Shown here: positions 55,390 through 64,000 of the stretch, piece by piece
Numbering within the stretch: position 1 is the stretch's first letter
Layout: each line of letters starts with the position of its first letter
NCBI GenBank assembly: GCA_963756515.1
Contig: CAVWNV010000013.1
Location: 124,001-188,000, forward strand
DNA: 64,000 nt
Source: Bog-756 sp963756515
GTDB lineage: Bacteria > Actinomycetota > Acidimicrobiia > Acidimicrobiales > RAAP-2
Direction of reading: 5' to 3'
Translations under genes and position numbers: made by a program
The notes under the pieces: generated by a model
The model's database searches: none
What the model saw: the letters and a program-made list of their open reading frames with translations, nothing else
What the model was told of the DNA's origin: nothing

Positions 55390-57180
55390 GTGATCCCCAC
55401 GGTTGATTTCGATGACGGGCCCGACGACCGGCGGCCGGCAGCTGAAGCGCGGGACGCCGAGGATCTCGAGTCCTTGCGGGTGCGGGCGGAGGCGGCCGAG
55501 GAGGAGGTCACCCTGCTCCGTCGCCGTCTGCAGGAGAGCCCCCGACGGGTCCAGACGCTGGAGGAGAAGCTGCTCGAGACCAAGGGGCAGCTGGCCCAGG
55601 CCATCTCGCAGAACGAGAAGCTGACCTTCACCCTGCAGACAGCCAAGGAGCACGTCGCCAACCTGCGGGAGGAGGTCGAGAAGCTGACCCAGCCGCCGGC
55701 CGCGTACGGGACCTACCTCGGGACCAACGACGACGGCACCGTGGACGTGTTCTCCGGAGGGCGGAAGATGCGGGTGTCGCTCCACCCCGACATCGATGCC
55801 GACGAACTCCAGCGGGGCAACGAGGTCGTGCTCAACGAGTCACTCAATGTGATCCTGGCCCGGGAGGGAGAGCTCTCGGGCGAGGTGGTGGTCCTGAAGG
55901 AGGTGCTCGAGGACGGTACCCGGGCCCTGGTCTTCGGTCGCGCCGACGAGGAGCGGGTGGCCGAGCTGTCCGACGCACTGATCGGGGTCAAGCTCCGGGC
56001 CGGTGACACCGTGCTGATGGAGTCCCGCACCGGACTGTTGATCGAGAAGCTGGCTCGTCCCGAGGTGGAGGAGCTCGTACTCGAGGAGGTTCCCGACGTC
56101 ACCTACGCCGACGTCGGAGGGCTCGACGACCAGATCGAGGCCATCACCGATGCCGTCGAGCTCCCGTACCTGTACCGGGAGCTGTACACGGAGCACAAGC
56201 TGCCCGCGCCCAAGGGCATCCTCCTCTACGGTCCGCCGGGCTGCGGGAAGACCCTGATCGCCAAGGCCGTGGCCAACTCACTGGCCAAGAAGGTGGCCGA
56301 AGTGACGGGTAATACCAACGCCCGCAGCTACTTCCTCAACATCAAGGGGCCGGAGCTCCTCAACAAGTACGTGGGGGAGACCGAGCGGCAGATCCGGCTG
56401 GTCTTCCAGAGGGCGAGGGAGAAGTCCGAGGAGGGCGTGCCGGTGATCGTCTTCTTCGACGAGATGGACTCGCTGTTCCGGACCCGCGGCACGGGCATCA
56501 GCTCCGACATGGAGTCGACCATCGTCCCGCAGCTTCTGGCCGAGATCGACGGGGTGGAGACCCTGAAGGACGTGATCGTGATCGGGGCCTCCAACCGCGA
56601 GGACCTCATCGATCCGGCCATCCTGCGACCGGGACGGCTCGACGTGAAGATCCGCATCGAGCGTCCCAACGAGGTGGCCGCAGCCCAGATCTTCTCCCGG
56701 TACCTGACCCCGGACCTGCCCCTCGACGCCTCGGAGGTGCAGTCGCTGGGCGGGGGGGACCCGGCCAAGGCCACCCAGGCCATGATCGAGTCCACGGTGG
56801 CCGAGATGTACCGGAACGACGACGAGAACCGGTTCCTCGAGGTCACCTATCAGAACGGGGACAAAGAGGTCCTCTACTACCGGGACTTCTCCTCGGGGGC
56901 CATGATCGAGAACATCGTCCGCCGGGCCAAGAAGCTGGCCATCAAGCGGGCCATCGCCGAGGAGACCCGGGGCATCCGCACCGACGACCTGCTCGAGTCG
57001 ATCCGTCAGGAGTACAAGGAGAATGAGGATCTTCCGAACACCACCAATCCCGACGACTGGGCCAAGATCTCCGGCAAGAAGGGTGAGCGGATCGTGTACA
57101 TCCGCACGCTCATCAGTGACCGGGACGAGACCACGGGTGGCCGTTCGATCGAGCGGGTGGGAACCGGTCAGTATCTCTGA
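55390..57180 (+). CDS. mpa: Proteasomal AAA ATPase (Mpa/ARC)
   Basis: Unfolds pupylated proteins and feeds them to the 20S core. Start GTG 55390; 596 residues. N-terminal coiled coil at about 25-95 (LRVRAEAAEEEVTLLRRRLQ) binds Pup, then an OB double domain. AAA module: GPPGCGKTLIAKAVANSL (Walker A), VIVFFDEMDSLFRTRG (Walker B), ASNREDLIDPAILRPGRLD (second region). C-terminus GTGQYL is the tail that docks on the PrcA ring. All key residues present. Confidence 0.95.
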   Translation: MIPTVDFDDGPDDRRPAAEARDAEDLESLRVRAEAAEEEVTLLRRRLQESPRRVQTLEEKLLETKGQLAQAISQNEKLTFTLQTAKEHVANLREEVEKLTQPPAAYGTYLGTNDDGTVDVFSGGRKMRVSLHPDIDADELQRGNEVVLNESLNVILAREGELSGEVVVLKEVLEDGTRALVFGRADEERVAELSDALIGVKLRAGDTVLMESRTGLLIEKLARPEVEELVLEEVPDVTYADVGGLDDQIEAITDAVELPYLYRELYTEHKLPAPKGILLYGPPGCGKTLIAKAVANSLAKKVAEVTGNTNARSYFLNIKGPELLNKYVGETERQIRLVFQRAREKSEEGVPVIVFFDEMDSLFRTRGTGISSDMESTIVPQLLAEIDGVETLKDVIVIGASNREDLIDPAILRPGRLDVKIRIERPNEVAAAQIFSRYLTPDLPLDASEVQSLGGGDPAKATQAMIESTVAEMYRNDDENRFLEVTYQNGDKEVLYYRDFSSGAMIENIVRRAKKLAIKRAIAEETRGIRTDDLLESIRQEYKENEDLPNTTNPDDWAKISGKKGERIVYIRTLISDRDETTGGRSIERVGTGQYL

Positions 57181-57205
57181 CCACCGGTCGGGATAGGGTC
57201 GACCG

Positions 57206-58699
57206 GTGGCCATCCCCAAGGTCTGCGGTATCGAGACCGAGTACGGCATCCAGGTGCTGAACGGCGACCCGAACCCCATCGCGGCCTCCTCGGTGCTCAT
57301 CAACGCCTACGCCCACGACGTGGCCCGTCAGCAGACCGGCTGGGACTTCGAGGACGAGGCGCCCGGCAACGACGCCCGTGGTTTCGCCCGCGAGGGTTCG
57401 ATGCCTCCCCAGGTGGAGACCCACCTCGTCAACACCGTGCTCACCAACGGCGCCCGCTACTACGTCGACCACGCCCACCCCGAGTTCTCCACGCCCGAGT
57501 GTCGGGACGCCTTGGAGTGCCTGCGCTACGACCGGGCCGGCGAACTCATCCTGATCCGCTCGATGGAGGCGGCCGACCTGGCCGCCCACGACGGCTCCCG
57601 TCTGGTCATCTACAAGAACAACTCGGACGGCAAGGGGAACTCGTACGGGGCCCACGAGAACTACCTGATGGACAGGGCGGCGCCGTTCAACCGGATCGTG
57701 GCCGGGGTGACGCCGCACTTCGTGACCCGCCAGATCTTCGCCGGGGCCGGCAAGGTGGGATCGGAGACGGCCACCCACGACGGCACCAACGTGGAGTTCC
57801 AGCTGTCCCAACGGGCCGAGTTCTTCGAGGAGCAGGTGGGCCTCGAGACCACCCTCAAGCGTCCCATCGTCAACACCAGGGACGAGCCCCACGCCGATCC
57901 CCACCGGTACCGGAGGTTGCACGTCATCGTCGGCGACGCCAACTTGGCCGAGGTGGCCACCTTCCTGAAGGTCGGGACCACCTCGTTGGTGCTGGCCATG
58001 ATCGAAGACGACATCTCGGGCAGCCGGAGCCTGACCCTGGCCGACCCGGTGGCGGCCATGCACCAGGTGGCACTGGACCGGACGTTCACGCACCCGCTCC
58101 AGATGGCCGACGGCTCGACCGCCACCGCGCTGGCCATCCAGTGGGAGCTCTTCTCGCTGGCCCGCAAGTACGCCGACGACGAGGGCCTCGAGTGCATGGG
58201 TGACGACGAGATCGGCGAGCAGGTGCTGAGCCGTTGGGAGCAGGTCCTCAACGGCCTGGAGACCGACCCGATGTCGTTGGCCCGCCAGGTGGACTGGGTG
58301 GCCAAGCTGCAGTTGATCGAGGCCTACCGCGACCGCCACGGCTGCGACTGGGGTGACCACCGGCTGGCCGCGTTGGACCTCCAGTACCATGATCTGCGCC
58401 CGAGCCGTTCGTTGTTCGCCCGCCTCGACACCGAGCGACTGGTCGACGAGGAGTCGGTGGTGGCGGCGGTCTCCGTGCCCCCCCGGGGGACCCGGGCGTG
58501 GTTCCGGGGGGAGTGCCTCAAGAAGTGGCCCTCGGCGGTCGTCACGGCCAACTGGGACTCCCTCGTGTTCGACCTCGGCACCGACCCCCTCCGGCGCGTC
58601 CCTATGATGGATCCCCTGAAGGGTACGGCCGAGCACGTCGAGCAATTGCTGGAGGCGTGCGCGAGCCCGACCGAGCTCTTGGAGCGACTGAGCAGCTAG
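57206..58699 (+). CDS. dop: Pup deamidase/depupylase
   Basis: Trims or removes Pup from proteins. 497 residues. N-terminal CGIETEYGIQVL with the metal-binding glutamates, AHPEFSTPECRDALECLRYD, KNNSDGKGNSYGAHENYLMD, RQIFAGAGKVGSETATHDGT, RDEPHADPHRYRRLHVIVGD. Of the two homologous ligase-fold enzymes this one has the dop-type insertion (GNDARGFAREGSM) missing in pafA. 26 bases after mpa. Confidence 0.95.
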   Translation: MAIPKVCGIETEYGIQVLNGDPNPIAASSVLINAYAHDVARQQTGWDFEDEAPGNDARGFAREGSMPPQVETHLVNTVLTNGARYYVDHAHPEFSTPECRDALECLRYDRAGELILIRSMEAADLAAHDGSRLVIYKNNSDGKGNSYGAHENYLMDRAAPFNRIVAGVTPHFVTRQIFAGAGKVGSETATHDGTNVEFQLSQRAEFFEEQVGLETTLKRPIVNTRDEPHADPHRYRRLHVIVGDANLAEVATFLKVGTTSLVLAMIEDDISGSRSLTLADPVAAMHQVALDRTFTHPLQMADGSTATALAIQWELFSLARKYADDEGLECMGDDEIGEQVLSRWEQVLNGLETDPMSLARQVDWVAKLQLIEAYRDRHGCDWGDHRLAALDLQYHDLRPSRSLFARLDTERLVDEESVVAAVSVPPRGTRAWFRGECLKKWPSAVVTANWDSLVFDLGTDPLRRVPMMDPLKGTAEHVEQLLEACASPTELLERLSS

Positions 58700-58724
58700 G
58701 GAGAGTAGGGGATGGCTGAACGAG

Positions 58725-58922
58725 ATGGCTGAACGAGAACAGAAGAAGAAGTCCACCACCACAGAGCGGGCCGACGAGACGGTGGAGGAGGTTCCACCGA
58801 CCTCGGCCACCGGCGAGAAGTTGAAGGCCGAGCTGGACGACCTTCTGGACGAGATCGATGAGGTGCTCGAGGACAACGCCGAGGAGTTCGTCCGGAACTA
58901 CGTCCAAAAGGGCGGCGAGTAG
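58725..58922 (+). CDS. pup: Prokaryotic ubiquitin-like protein Pup
   Basis: 65 residues, disordered, attached by its C-terminus to lysines of target proteins. The binding helix is GEKLKAELDDLLDEIDEVLE and the end is YVQKGGE. It ends in Glu, so it is ready for ligation without deamidation by Dop. Start at ATG 58725; an in-frame neighbour ATG lies upstream. Between dop and prcB. Confidence 0.95.
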   Translation: MAEREQKKKSTTTERADETVEEVPPTSATGEKLKAELDDLLDEIDEVLEDNAEEFVRNYVQKGGE

Positions 58923-58927
58923 ACCCG

Positions 58928-59749
58928 GTGACGCTGCCGCTCTTTTCGACCACAGAGGATCCCGGACCCGACTTCGCCGGACTGATCCGGCGCCTGCAGC
59001 TTCCGCTGCATCCCACCGTGTCCGGCGGTGCCGCGGCATCCGGCCCGGCCGGCGGGTCGACCGAGTTCCGTCACGGGACCACGGTGGTGGCCCTGCGCTA
59101 CGCCGACGGCATCGTGATGGCCGGGGACCGGCGGGCCACCGAGGGCCATGCCATCGCCCACCGGTCGATGGAGAAGGTATTTCCGGCCGACCGCTACTCG
59201 GCCGTGGCCATCGCCGGTGCGGCCGGCCCGGCCGTCGAGATGGTCCGCCTGTTCCAGACCCAGCTCGAGCACTACGAGAAGGTCGAGGGTGTGGTCCTCA
59301 GCCTCGAGGGCAAGGCCAACCAGTTGGGCCAGATGGTGCGTGAGCACCTGCCCATGGCCATGCAGGGTCTGGCCGTGGTTCCGTTGTTCGCCGGCTACGA
59401 CCTGGCCCGTGGTACCGGGCGCATCTTCACCTACGACGTGACCGGCGGTCACTACGAGGAGACCGAGCACAACGCCACCGGGTCCGGTGGCCGGGATGCC
59501 CGGACCACCATCAAGCTCGGCTACCGGTCGGGCATGGTCCGCGAGGAGGCGGTCGAGTTGGCCGTCGAGGCGCTCTACGAGGCGGCTGACGAGGACTCCG
59601 CCACCGGCGGCCCCGATCTCATCCGCGGCATCTATCCGCTGGTGGCCACAGTCACCGCGGAGGGATTCGAGGCGGTGACCGAGGACGAGGTGGCCGAGCG
59701 GTTCGCCTCGCTCATCGAGCGACGCCGGGCGGAAGGTCGCCAGCCATGA
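58928..59749 (+). CDS. prcB: Proteasome subunit beta
   Basis: Catalytic ring of the 20S proteasome. 273 residues from GTG; the propeptide ends at HG and the nucleophile is Thr51 (T-T-V-V-A-L-R-Y). VMAGDRRATEG, AGAAGPAVEMVRLFQ and GSGGRDARTTIKLGYRSGMV follow the beta fold. Overlaps prcA by four bases (ATGA). Confidence 0.95.
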   Translation: MTLPLFSTTEDPGPDFAGLIRRLQLPLHPTVSGGAAASGPAGGSTEFRHGTTVVALRYADGIVMAGDRRATEGHAIAHRSMEKVFPADRYSAVAIAGAAGPAVEMVRLFQTQLEHYEKVEGVVLSLEGKANQLGQMVREHLPMAMQGLAVVPLFAGYDLARGTGRIFTYDVTGGHYEETEHNATGSGGRDARTTIKLGYRSGMVREEAVELAVEALYEAADEDSATGGPDLIRGIYPLVATVTAEGFEAVTEDEVAERFASLIERRRAEGRQP

Positions 59750-60423
59750 CCATGCCGTACTACGTGGCACCCGAGCAGGTGATGAAGGACCGGGCCGAGT
59801 ACGCCCAGAAGGGCATCGCCCGTGGGCGGTCGCTCATCGCCACCACCTACGACGCCGGCATCGCCATCGTGGCCGACAATCCGTCGCGCTCGCTGCACAA
59901 GATCAGCGAGATCTACGACCGCATCGCCTTCGCCGGCGTGGGGAAGTACAACGAGTTCGACCAGCTCCGGGTGTCGGGCATCCGCCACGCCGACACCAAG
60001 GGCTACGCCTACAGCCGCGAGGACGTGGATGCCCGGTCACTGGCCAACCTGTACGCCCAGTACCTCGGCCAGGTGTTCACGCACGAGATGAAGCCGCTCG
60101 AGGTGGAGATCCTGGTGGCCGAGTTGGGCACCGGCGTGCGCCCCCCGCAGCTGTACCACATCGCCTACGAGGGGACCATCACCGACGAAGACCGGTACGC
60201 GGTTCTCGGCGGTGAGACCGAGACCATCGCCGAGCGGTTGGAGGAGTCGTGGACCGAAGGGTGGTCGCTGAGCGATGCACTCCGGGCTGCGGTGGCGGCC
60301 CTGGCCGGCCCGGACCGGACGCTGGCCGGTGGTGACCTCGAGGTGGCCGTGCTGGCCGTCGGCAACGGTCGACGGGCTTTTCGACGCCTGGTGGACTCGG
60401 AGCTCGAAGCCCTGTTGGGCTGA
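59746..60423 (+). CDS. prcA: Proteasome subunit alpha
   Basis: Gate ring of the 20S proteasome. 225 residues. YVAPEQVMKDRAEYAQKGIA and RGRSLIATTYDAGIAIVADN at the N-terminus (gating helix and strand), then YDRIAFAGVGKYNEFDQLRV. The end EALLG is plain. Directly after prcB on the same transcript. Confidence 0.95.
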   Translation: MTMPYYVAPEQVMKDRAEYAQKGIARGRSLIATTYDAGIAIVADNPSRSLHKISEIYDRIAFAGVGKYNEFDQLRVSGIRHADTKGYAYSREDVDARSLANLYAQYLGQVFTHEMKPLEVEILVAELGTGVRPPQLYHIAYEGTITDEDRYAVLGGETETIAERLEESWTEGWSLSDALRAAVAALAGPDRTLAGGDLEVAVLAVGNGRRAFRRLVDSELEALLG

Positions 60424-60555
60424 GGTCGGGCCCGGCCGGGCGGTGTGGTCCTGTGCCGCCCCCCGGGCCCCGGGATGGCCCCGTGGACCCTCCGGTCCCG
60501 GCCCCGGACGGCCCTGTTCGCAGTACCGGGCCCGCTGCACGGTACCGTGAAGGTA

Positions 60556-61914
60556 ATGGACAAGCGTATCTACGGCTTGGAGAACGAGTACGGGGTGACC
60601 TGTACGCTGCGCGGCCAGCGCCGCCTGAGCCCCGACGAGGTGGCCCGTTACCTGTTCCGGAGGGTGGTCAGCTGGGGCCGGTCGTCCAACGTGTTCCTCG
60701 AGAACGGCGCCCGGCTCTACCTCGACGTGGGCAGCCACCCCGAGTACGCCACCCCCGAGTGCGACGACATCGCCGAGCTGGTCACGCACGACAAGGCCGG
60801 CGAGTGGATCCTCTCGTCGTTGGTGGAGGGGGCCGAGGCGCGGCTGCGGGAGGAGGGGATCCGGGGCGACATCTACCTGTTCAAGAACAACACCGACTCG
60901 GCCGGAAACTCCTACGGCTGTCACGAGAACTACCTGACCAGCCGTCGGGACGACTTCGCCCACTACACCGAGGTGCTGATCCCGTTCCTGGTCAGCCGGC
61001 AGGCCTACGCCGGTGCCGGAAAGGTCCTCCAGACGGCCCGGGGTGCGGTGTTCTGCCTGAGCCAGCGGGCCGAGCACATCTGGGAGGGGGTGTCCTCGGC
61101 CACCACCCGGAGCCGTCCCATCATCAACACCCGGGACGAACCCCACGCCGACGCCGAGAAGTACCGCCGGCTGCACGTGATCGTGGGCGACTCGAACATG
61201 AGCGAGTACGCCACCTTCTTGAAGGTCGGCGCCACCAGCATCGTCCTGCGGATGCTGGAGGATCCGTCCACGGTGATGCGGGACCTCACCTTGGAGAATC
61301 CCATCCGGGCCATCCGCGAGATCAGCCACGACGTCACCTGCCGTCGACCGGTCCGGTTGGCCAACGGCCGGGAGATGAGCGCACTCGACATCCAGGGCGA
61401 GTACCTCCAGCGGGCCATCCGCTACCGCGACCGGCAAGGACTCTCCCCTCAGGAGGATCGGGCCCTGGACATGTGGGAGCACTGCCTCAAGGGTCTGGAG
61501 TCGGACCCGCTCTCCCTCCACCGGGAGTGCGACTGGGTGGCCAAGTACCGTCTCATCGAGGCCTACCGCGAGCGGCACGGACTCACCCTCCACAATCCGA
61601 CCGTGTCGCTGTTGGACCTGCAGTACCACGATGTCGACCGCACCCGCGGGCTCTACTACCGACTCCAGCGTCACGACCAGCTCGATCGGATCTGCGACGA
61701 TGCCGCCATCGCCACGGCCATGTCGGTGGCGCCCCAGACCACCCGGGCCCGGCTGCGGGGCGAGTTCGTGAAGAAGGCCAAGGAGCGCCGTCGGGACTTC
61801 ACCGTGGACTGGGTGCACCTCAAGCTCAACGACCAGGCCCAGCGGACCGTGCTGTTGAAGGACCCCTTCAAGTCCAAGGACGAGCGGGTGGAGAAGCTCA
61901 TCGCCGGTCTGTGA
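60556..61914 (+). CDS. pafA: Pup-protein ligase
   Basis: Joins the Pup C-terminal Glu to lysines of target proteins using ATP. Start ATG 60556 (GTG 60547 is possible). 452 residues. RIYGLENEYGVTCTLRGQRR, SHPEYATPECDDIAELVTHD, NNTDSAGNSYGCHENYL, RDEPHADAEKYRRLHVIVGD, DWVHLKLNDQAQRTVLLKDP. Closest to dop among the genes here but without the dop insertion. Confidence 0.95.
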   Translation: MDKRIYGLENEYGVTCTLRGQRRLSPDEVARYLFRRVVSWGRSSNVFLENGARLYLDVGSHPEYATPECDDIAELVTHDKAGEWILSSLVEGAEARLREEGIRGDIYLFKNNTDSAGNSYGCHENYLTSRRDDFAHYTEVLIPFLVSRQAYAGAGKVLQTARGAVFCLSQRAEHIWEGVSSATTRSRPIINTRDEPHADAEKYRRLHVIVGDSNMSEYATFLKVGATSIVLRMLEDPSTVMRDLTLENPIRAIREISHDVTCRRPVRLANGREMSALDIQGEYLQRAIRYRDRQGLSPQEDRALDMWEHCLKGLESDPLSLHRECDWVAKYRLIEAYRERHGLTLHNPTVSLLDLQYHDVDRTRGLYYRLQRHDQLDRICDDAAIATAMSVAPQTTRARLRGEFVKKAKERRRDFTVDWVHLKLNDQAQRTVLLKDPFKSKDERVEKLIAGL

Positions 61915-61993
61915 GTCCGGTCCACGACGGTGGGCCTCGCCCCGGCCACCACGATGTATCCCGGGGCCCCGGTTGCGGTAGCGTCCCTAGATT

Positions 61994-62689
61994 GTGGCGA
62001 GTCAACCATCCGGCCCGGTGCCGCCGGCAACTGTCCTGGACCCTGTCGGGAGCGGCGGGGATGGCGGGGACGACGTGACCGGCGGGGGCGGCGGGGACGG
62101 CGGTGCGCCGGCCAGACCGGCCTCGGGTCGGACCTATCGGGTCGTGGTGGAGTGGGTCGTCATCCTCATGGCGGTGCTGCTGTGCACGGTGGTTCTCCGG
62201 ACCTACGTCGTCCAGTCGTTCTACATCCCCTCGGGTTCGATGCTGCCCACGCTCCAGATCGGCGACCGCATCATCGTGGACAAGCTGAGCTACCGCCTGC
62301 ACGATGTCCACCGCGGCGACATCGTGGTCTTCGCCCGGCCGCCGCTCGAAGACCAGGAGTACGCCGACCTGGTGAAGCGGGTGATCGGGTTGCCGGGCGA
62401 GACCATCTCGTCGAAAGACGGAGCAGTGTACATCAACGGCAAGAAGCTCAATGAGCCGTGGCTCCCGCCCGGGCCGGACAGCTACACGGGAGCGCTGGCC
62501 GGAGACGATCCCCATCCCCAGTTCGATCTGCCCGGCCCGGTGAAGATACCTGCCGGCGAGTACTTCGTGATGGGGGACAACCGGACCGACTCCGAGGACA
62601 GCCGGTATTTCGGCCCTATCCCGAAGTCGCTGATCGTGGGCCGGGCCGTGGCCGTCATCTGGCCCCTCTCCCACGTCAAGGGACTGTGA
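61994..62689 (+). CDS. lepB: Signal peptidase I
   Basis: Cleaves signal peptides of exported proteins. GTG start; 231 residues. Gly-rich N-terminus, one membrane helix VVVEWVVILMAVLLCTVVLR, catalytic Ser in FYIPSGSMLPTLQIGDRIIV, catalytic Lys in DLVKRVIGLPGE, and the box YFVMGDNRTDSEDSRYFGPI. Its core is nearly identical in DNA to the next gene. Confidence 0.92.
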   Translation: MASQPSGPVPPATVLDPVGSGGDGGDDVTGGGGGDGGAPARPASGRTYRVVVEWVVILMAVLLCTVVLRTYVVQSFYIPSGSMLPTLQIGDRIIVDKLSYRLHDVHRGDIVVFARPPLEDQEYADLVKRVIGLPGETISSKDGAVYINGKKLNEPWLPPGPDSYTGALAGDDPHPQFDLPGPVKIPAGEYFVMGDNRTDSEDSRYFGPIPKSLIVGRAVAVIWPLSHVKGL

Positions 62690-62754
62690 CGCACCGATCG
62701 GTCCGTCGACCGGTCAGTCCCGCGGGCAGATCGGTGAGGTAGCCTCGCTCCCTG

Positions 62755-63594
62755 GTGGAAACCGACCTTCACAGCTCCCCCGTCGGGTCCTCCGCTCCGG
62801 TCCGCGGTCCCATGGCGGTGCCCAGCCTGTACGACCCGCCTCCGGTCCCGCCCCCGGTCCCGCCCCACTCCGCCCCGGTGCGAGCGGCCCAGGCAGGTGC
62901 GGCCCCGAGGACAGAACCCCGCAACGGGCGGTGGGTGCTCGAGTGGGTGGCGGTGGTCGTGGTGGCCCTGCTGCTGGCCGTCGGCGTGCGCACCTGGGTG
63001 GCTCAGATGTTCTACATCCCGTCGGGTTCGATGCTGCCCACCCTCCAGATCGGCGACCGCATCATCGTGGACAAGCTGAGCTACCGCCTGCACGATGTCC
63101 ACCGCGGTGACATCGTGGTCTTCCGCCGGCCACCCCTCGAGCAGGCCGACTACTCCGATCTGGTCAAACGGGTCATCGGACTGCCTGGTGACACCGTCTC
63201 GAGCGTGCGGGGAAGGGTCTACATCGACGGGCTCCCCTTGAACGAGCCGTGGCTCCCGACACCGGAGCCGGCCACCTCCCCGAGCCCGCTGCCCGACGCG
63301 TTCAGCCTCAACCACCCCTACACCGTCCCCGCCGGCGAGTACTTCGTGATGGGGGACAACCGCACCGACTCCGAGGACAGCCGGTACTTCGGACCGATCT
63401 CGAAGAGCCTGATCGTCGGCAAGCTGGTCGTGGTGGTGTGGCCCCTCGACGACAACGGTTGGCTGGTGGTCCTGGCCGTCCTGGCCGCGGTGTTGGTGGT
63501 GGCCATCGTGATGGTGGCTCTCAGGGATCCGGTGGCCACCCGCCCGACCCGGGGTGCCCATCTCCGCGGACCGCCGGTGCCTGGGACCCCCTGA
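62755..63594 (+). CDS. lepB: Signal peptidase I, second copy with extra C-terminal helix
   Basis: 279 residues from GTG 62755. Proline-rich N-terminus (PPPVPPPVPPHSAP), membrane helix WVAVVVVALLLAVGVRTWVA, Ser in FYIPSGSMLPTLQIGDRII, Lys in DLVKRVIGLPGD, YFVMGDNRTDSEDSRYFGPI. A second membrane helix at the end (NGWLVVLAVLAAVLVVAIVM) is missing in the first copy, so the topology differs. Confidence 0.92.
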   Translation: METDLHSSPVGSSAPVRGPMAVPSLYDPPPVPPPVPPHSAPVRAAQAGAAPRTEPRNGRWVLEWVAVVVVALLLAVGVRTWVAQMFYIPSGSMLPTLQIGDRIIVDKLSYRLHDVHRGDIVVFRRPPLEQADYSDLVKRVIGLPGDTVSSVRGRVYIDGLPLNEPWLPTPEPATSPSPLPDAFSLNHPYTVPAGEYFVMGDNRTDSEDSRYFGPISKSLIVGKLVVVVWPLDDNGWLVVLAVLAAVLVVAIVMVALRDPVATRPTRGAHLRGPPVPGTP

Positions 63595-63638
63595 CCGGGG
63601 GGAGCACCGCCCAGCTGTCCGCCGGTACACTGCAGGTC

Positions 63639-64000
63639 GTGTTCTTCCTGAGCCCGGCCAAGTTGTTGGTCATCCTGGTGGTGGCTCTCCTCGTCCTCGG
63701 TCCCGACAAGTTGCCCAAGGTGGCCAGGCAGATCGGAGGCCTGTGGGGGGACTTCCGGAAGTTCCGCGAGCGCCTCGAGTCCGACGTCCGGGGGACGTTC
63801 CCCGATCTTCCCTCGACCGAGACGATCACCCAGGCGGTGCGGTCGCCCCTGTCGTTCCTCGACAGCCTGGCCGACTCCCACACCGCCGAGAACGGCTCGA
63901 CATCCGGAGCCGGGAGCAGCGTCGAAGAGTCTGATGTGCAAGGAGACGCCGTCCAGCCCTCGGCCGGGCCCAACCGGCCGGCCGGGACGGTCCAGGCCTT
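63639..64000 (+). CDS. Twin-arginine translocase TatA/B-type protein, continues past window
   Basis: GTG 63639 gives MFFLSPAKLLVILVVALLVL: one membrane helix, then GPDKLPKVARQIGGLWGDFR and KFRERLESDVRGTF, an amphipathic helix with the G-P-x-x-L-P motif of TatA/TatB. The extended acidic, disordered tail fits TatB-like proteins more than TatA. The frame is open to the last base, so the end is outside. Confidence 0.75.
   Translation, partial: MFFLSPAKLLVILVVALLVLGPDKLPKVARQIGGLWGDFRKFRERLESDVRGTFPDLPSTETITQAVRSPLSFLDSLADSHTAENGSTSGAGSSVEESDVQGDAVQPSAGPNRPAGTVQA

Noticed and set aside
1..64000. CRISPR array.
   Set aside because: No regularly spaced direct repeats of 23-47 bases; the cassette repeats are irregularly spaced by 0.3-2 kb and differ in sequence.

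Overview
The window reads as high-GC actinobacterial DNA, most likely from the class Acidimicrobiia. Pointers are a complete Pup-proteasome locus, a fused FbiC for coenzyme F420, a secreted protein built from GGGYWLVASDGG-type repeats, and a 'PGWW..DGRWY' motif, both of which are common in Acidimicrobiia. The assignment is inference from gene content, not from a marker tree. Two very different halves meet near position 37,750.

Left half (1 to about 37.7 kb): an accessory region. It opens with a primase-polymerase that runs off the left edge and has a small Cys-rich ORF coupled to it. After a small regulator and a three-gene operon comes, from about 4.5 to 17.8 kb, a run of mostly single, unrelated small genes on both strands. 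They include lipoproteins, small soluble unknowns, two P-loop kinases, an acetyltransferase, a ParB-like protein and membrane proteins. A GC-rich intergenic repeat with imperfect inverted arms separates them. The repeat always points the same way, whatever the strand of the neighbouring gene. This is the layout of a gene-cassette array (integron-like), but the repeats do not match the canonical attC core and no integron integrase is in view. It is the most interesting thing here. Further right are a ClpP-like protease flanked by two paralogous Cys/His proteins, an APH-type kinase, a serine recombinase, a DUF4011-helicase-Vsr type defence gene, a recombinase tail, an HNH nuclease, a riboflavin-kinase-like (DUF120) gene, a sulfotransferase, three methyltransferases, a GNAT, a SRPBCC protein, the secreted repeat protein, a stand-alone Clp N-domain protein and a YVTN propeller lipoprotein.

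About half of the left-half genes are broken by one-base indels. Between the indels the protein motifs are intact, and I find no clear nonsense substitution. The right half, some 26 kb, shows no frameshift at all. The left half is therefore either very recently decayed or poorly polished sequence, and every left-half pseudogene call depends on which.

Right half (37.7 to 64 kb): conserved chromosome. A lytic-transglycosylase-like gene is cut off exactly at the junction. Then come an acyl-CoA synthetase and a long minus-strand block tkt-tal-gnd-zwf-pgl-fbiC-LOG family, which is the pentose phosphate pathway (NADPH and pentoses) plus the deazaflavin step of F420. A FIST-domain protein, a double cupin, a thioesterase and three small membrane proteins follow. 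The last block, on the plus strand, is trmI, then (a ferredoxin lies opposite) mpa/arc, dop, pup, prcB, prcA, pafA: ATPase, deamidase/depupylase, tag, core protease and ligase of the Pup-proteasome. Two signal peptidases I with nearly identical cores and the start of a TatA/B-type gene close the window. No rRNA, tRNA or CRISPR array was found.
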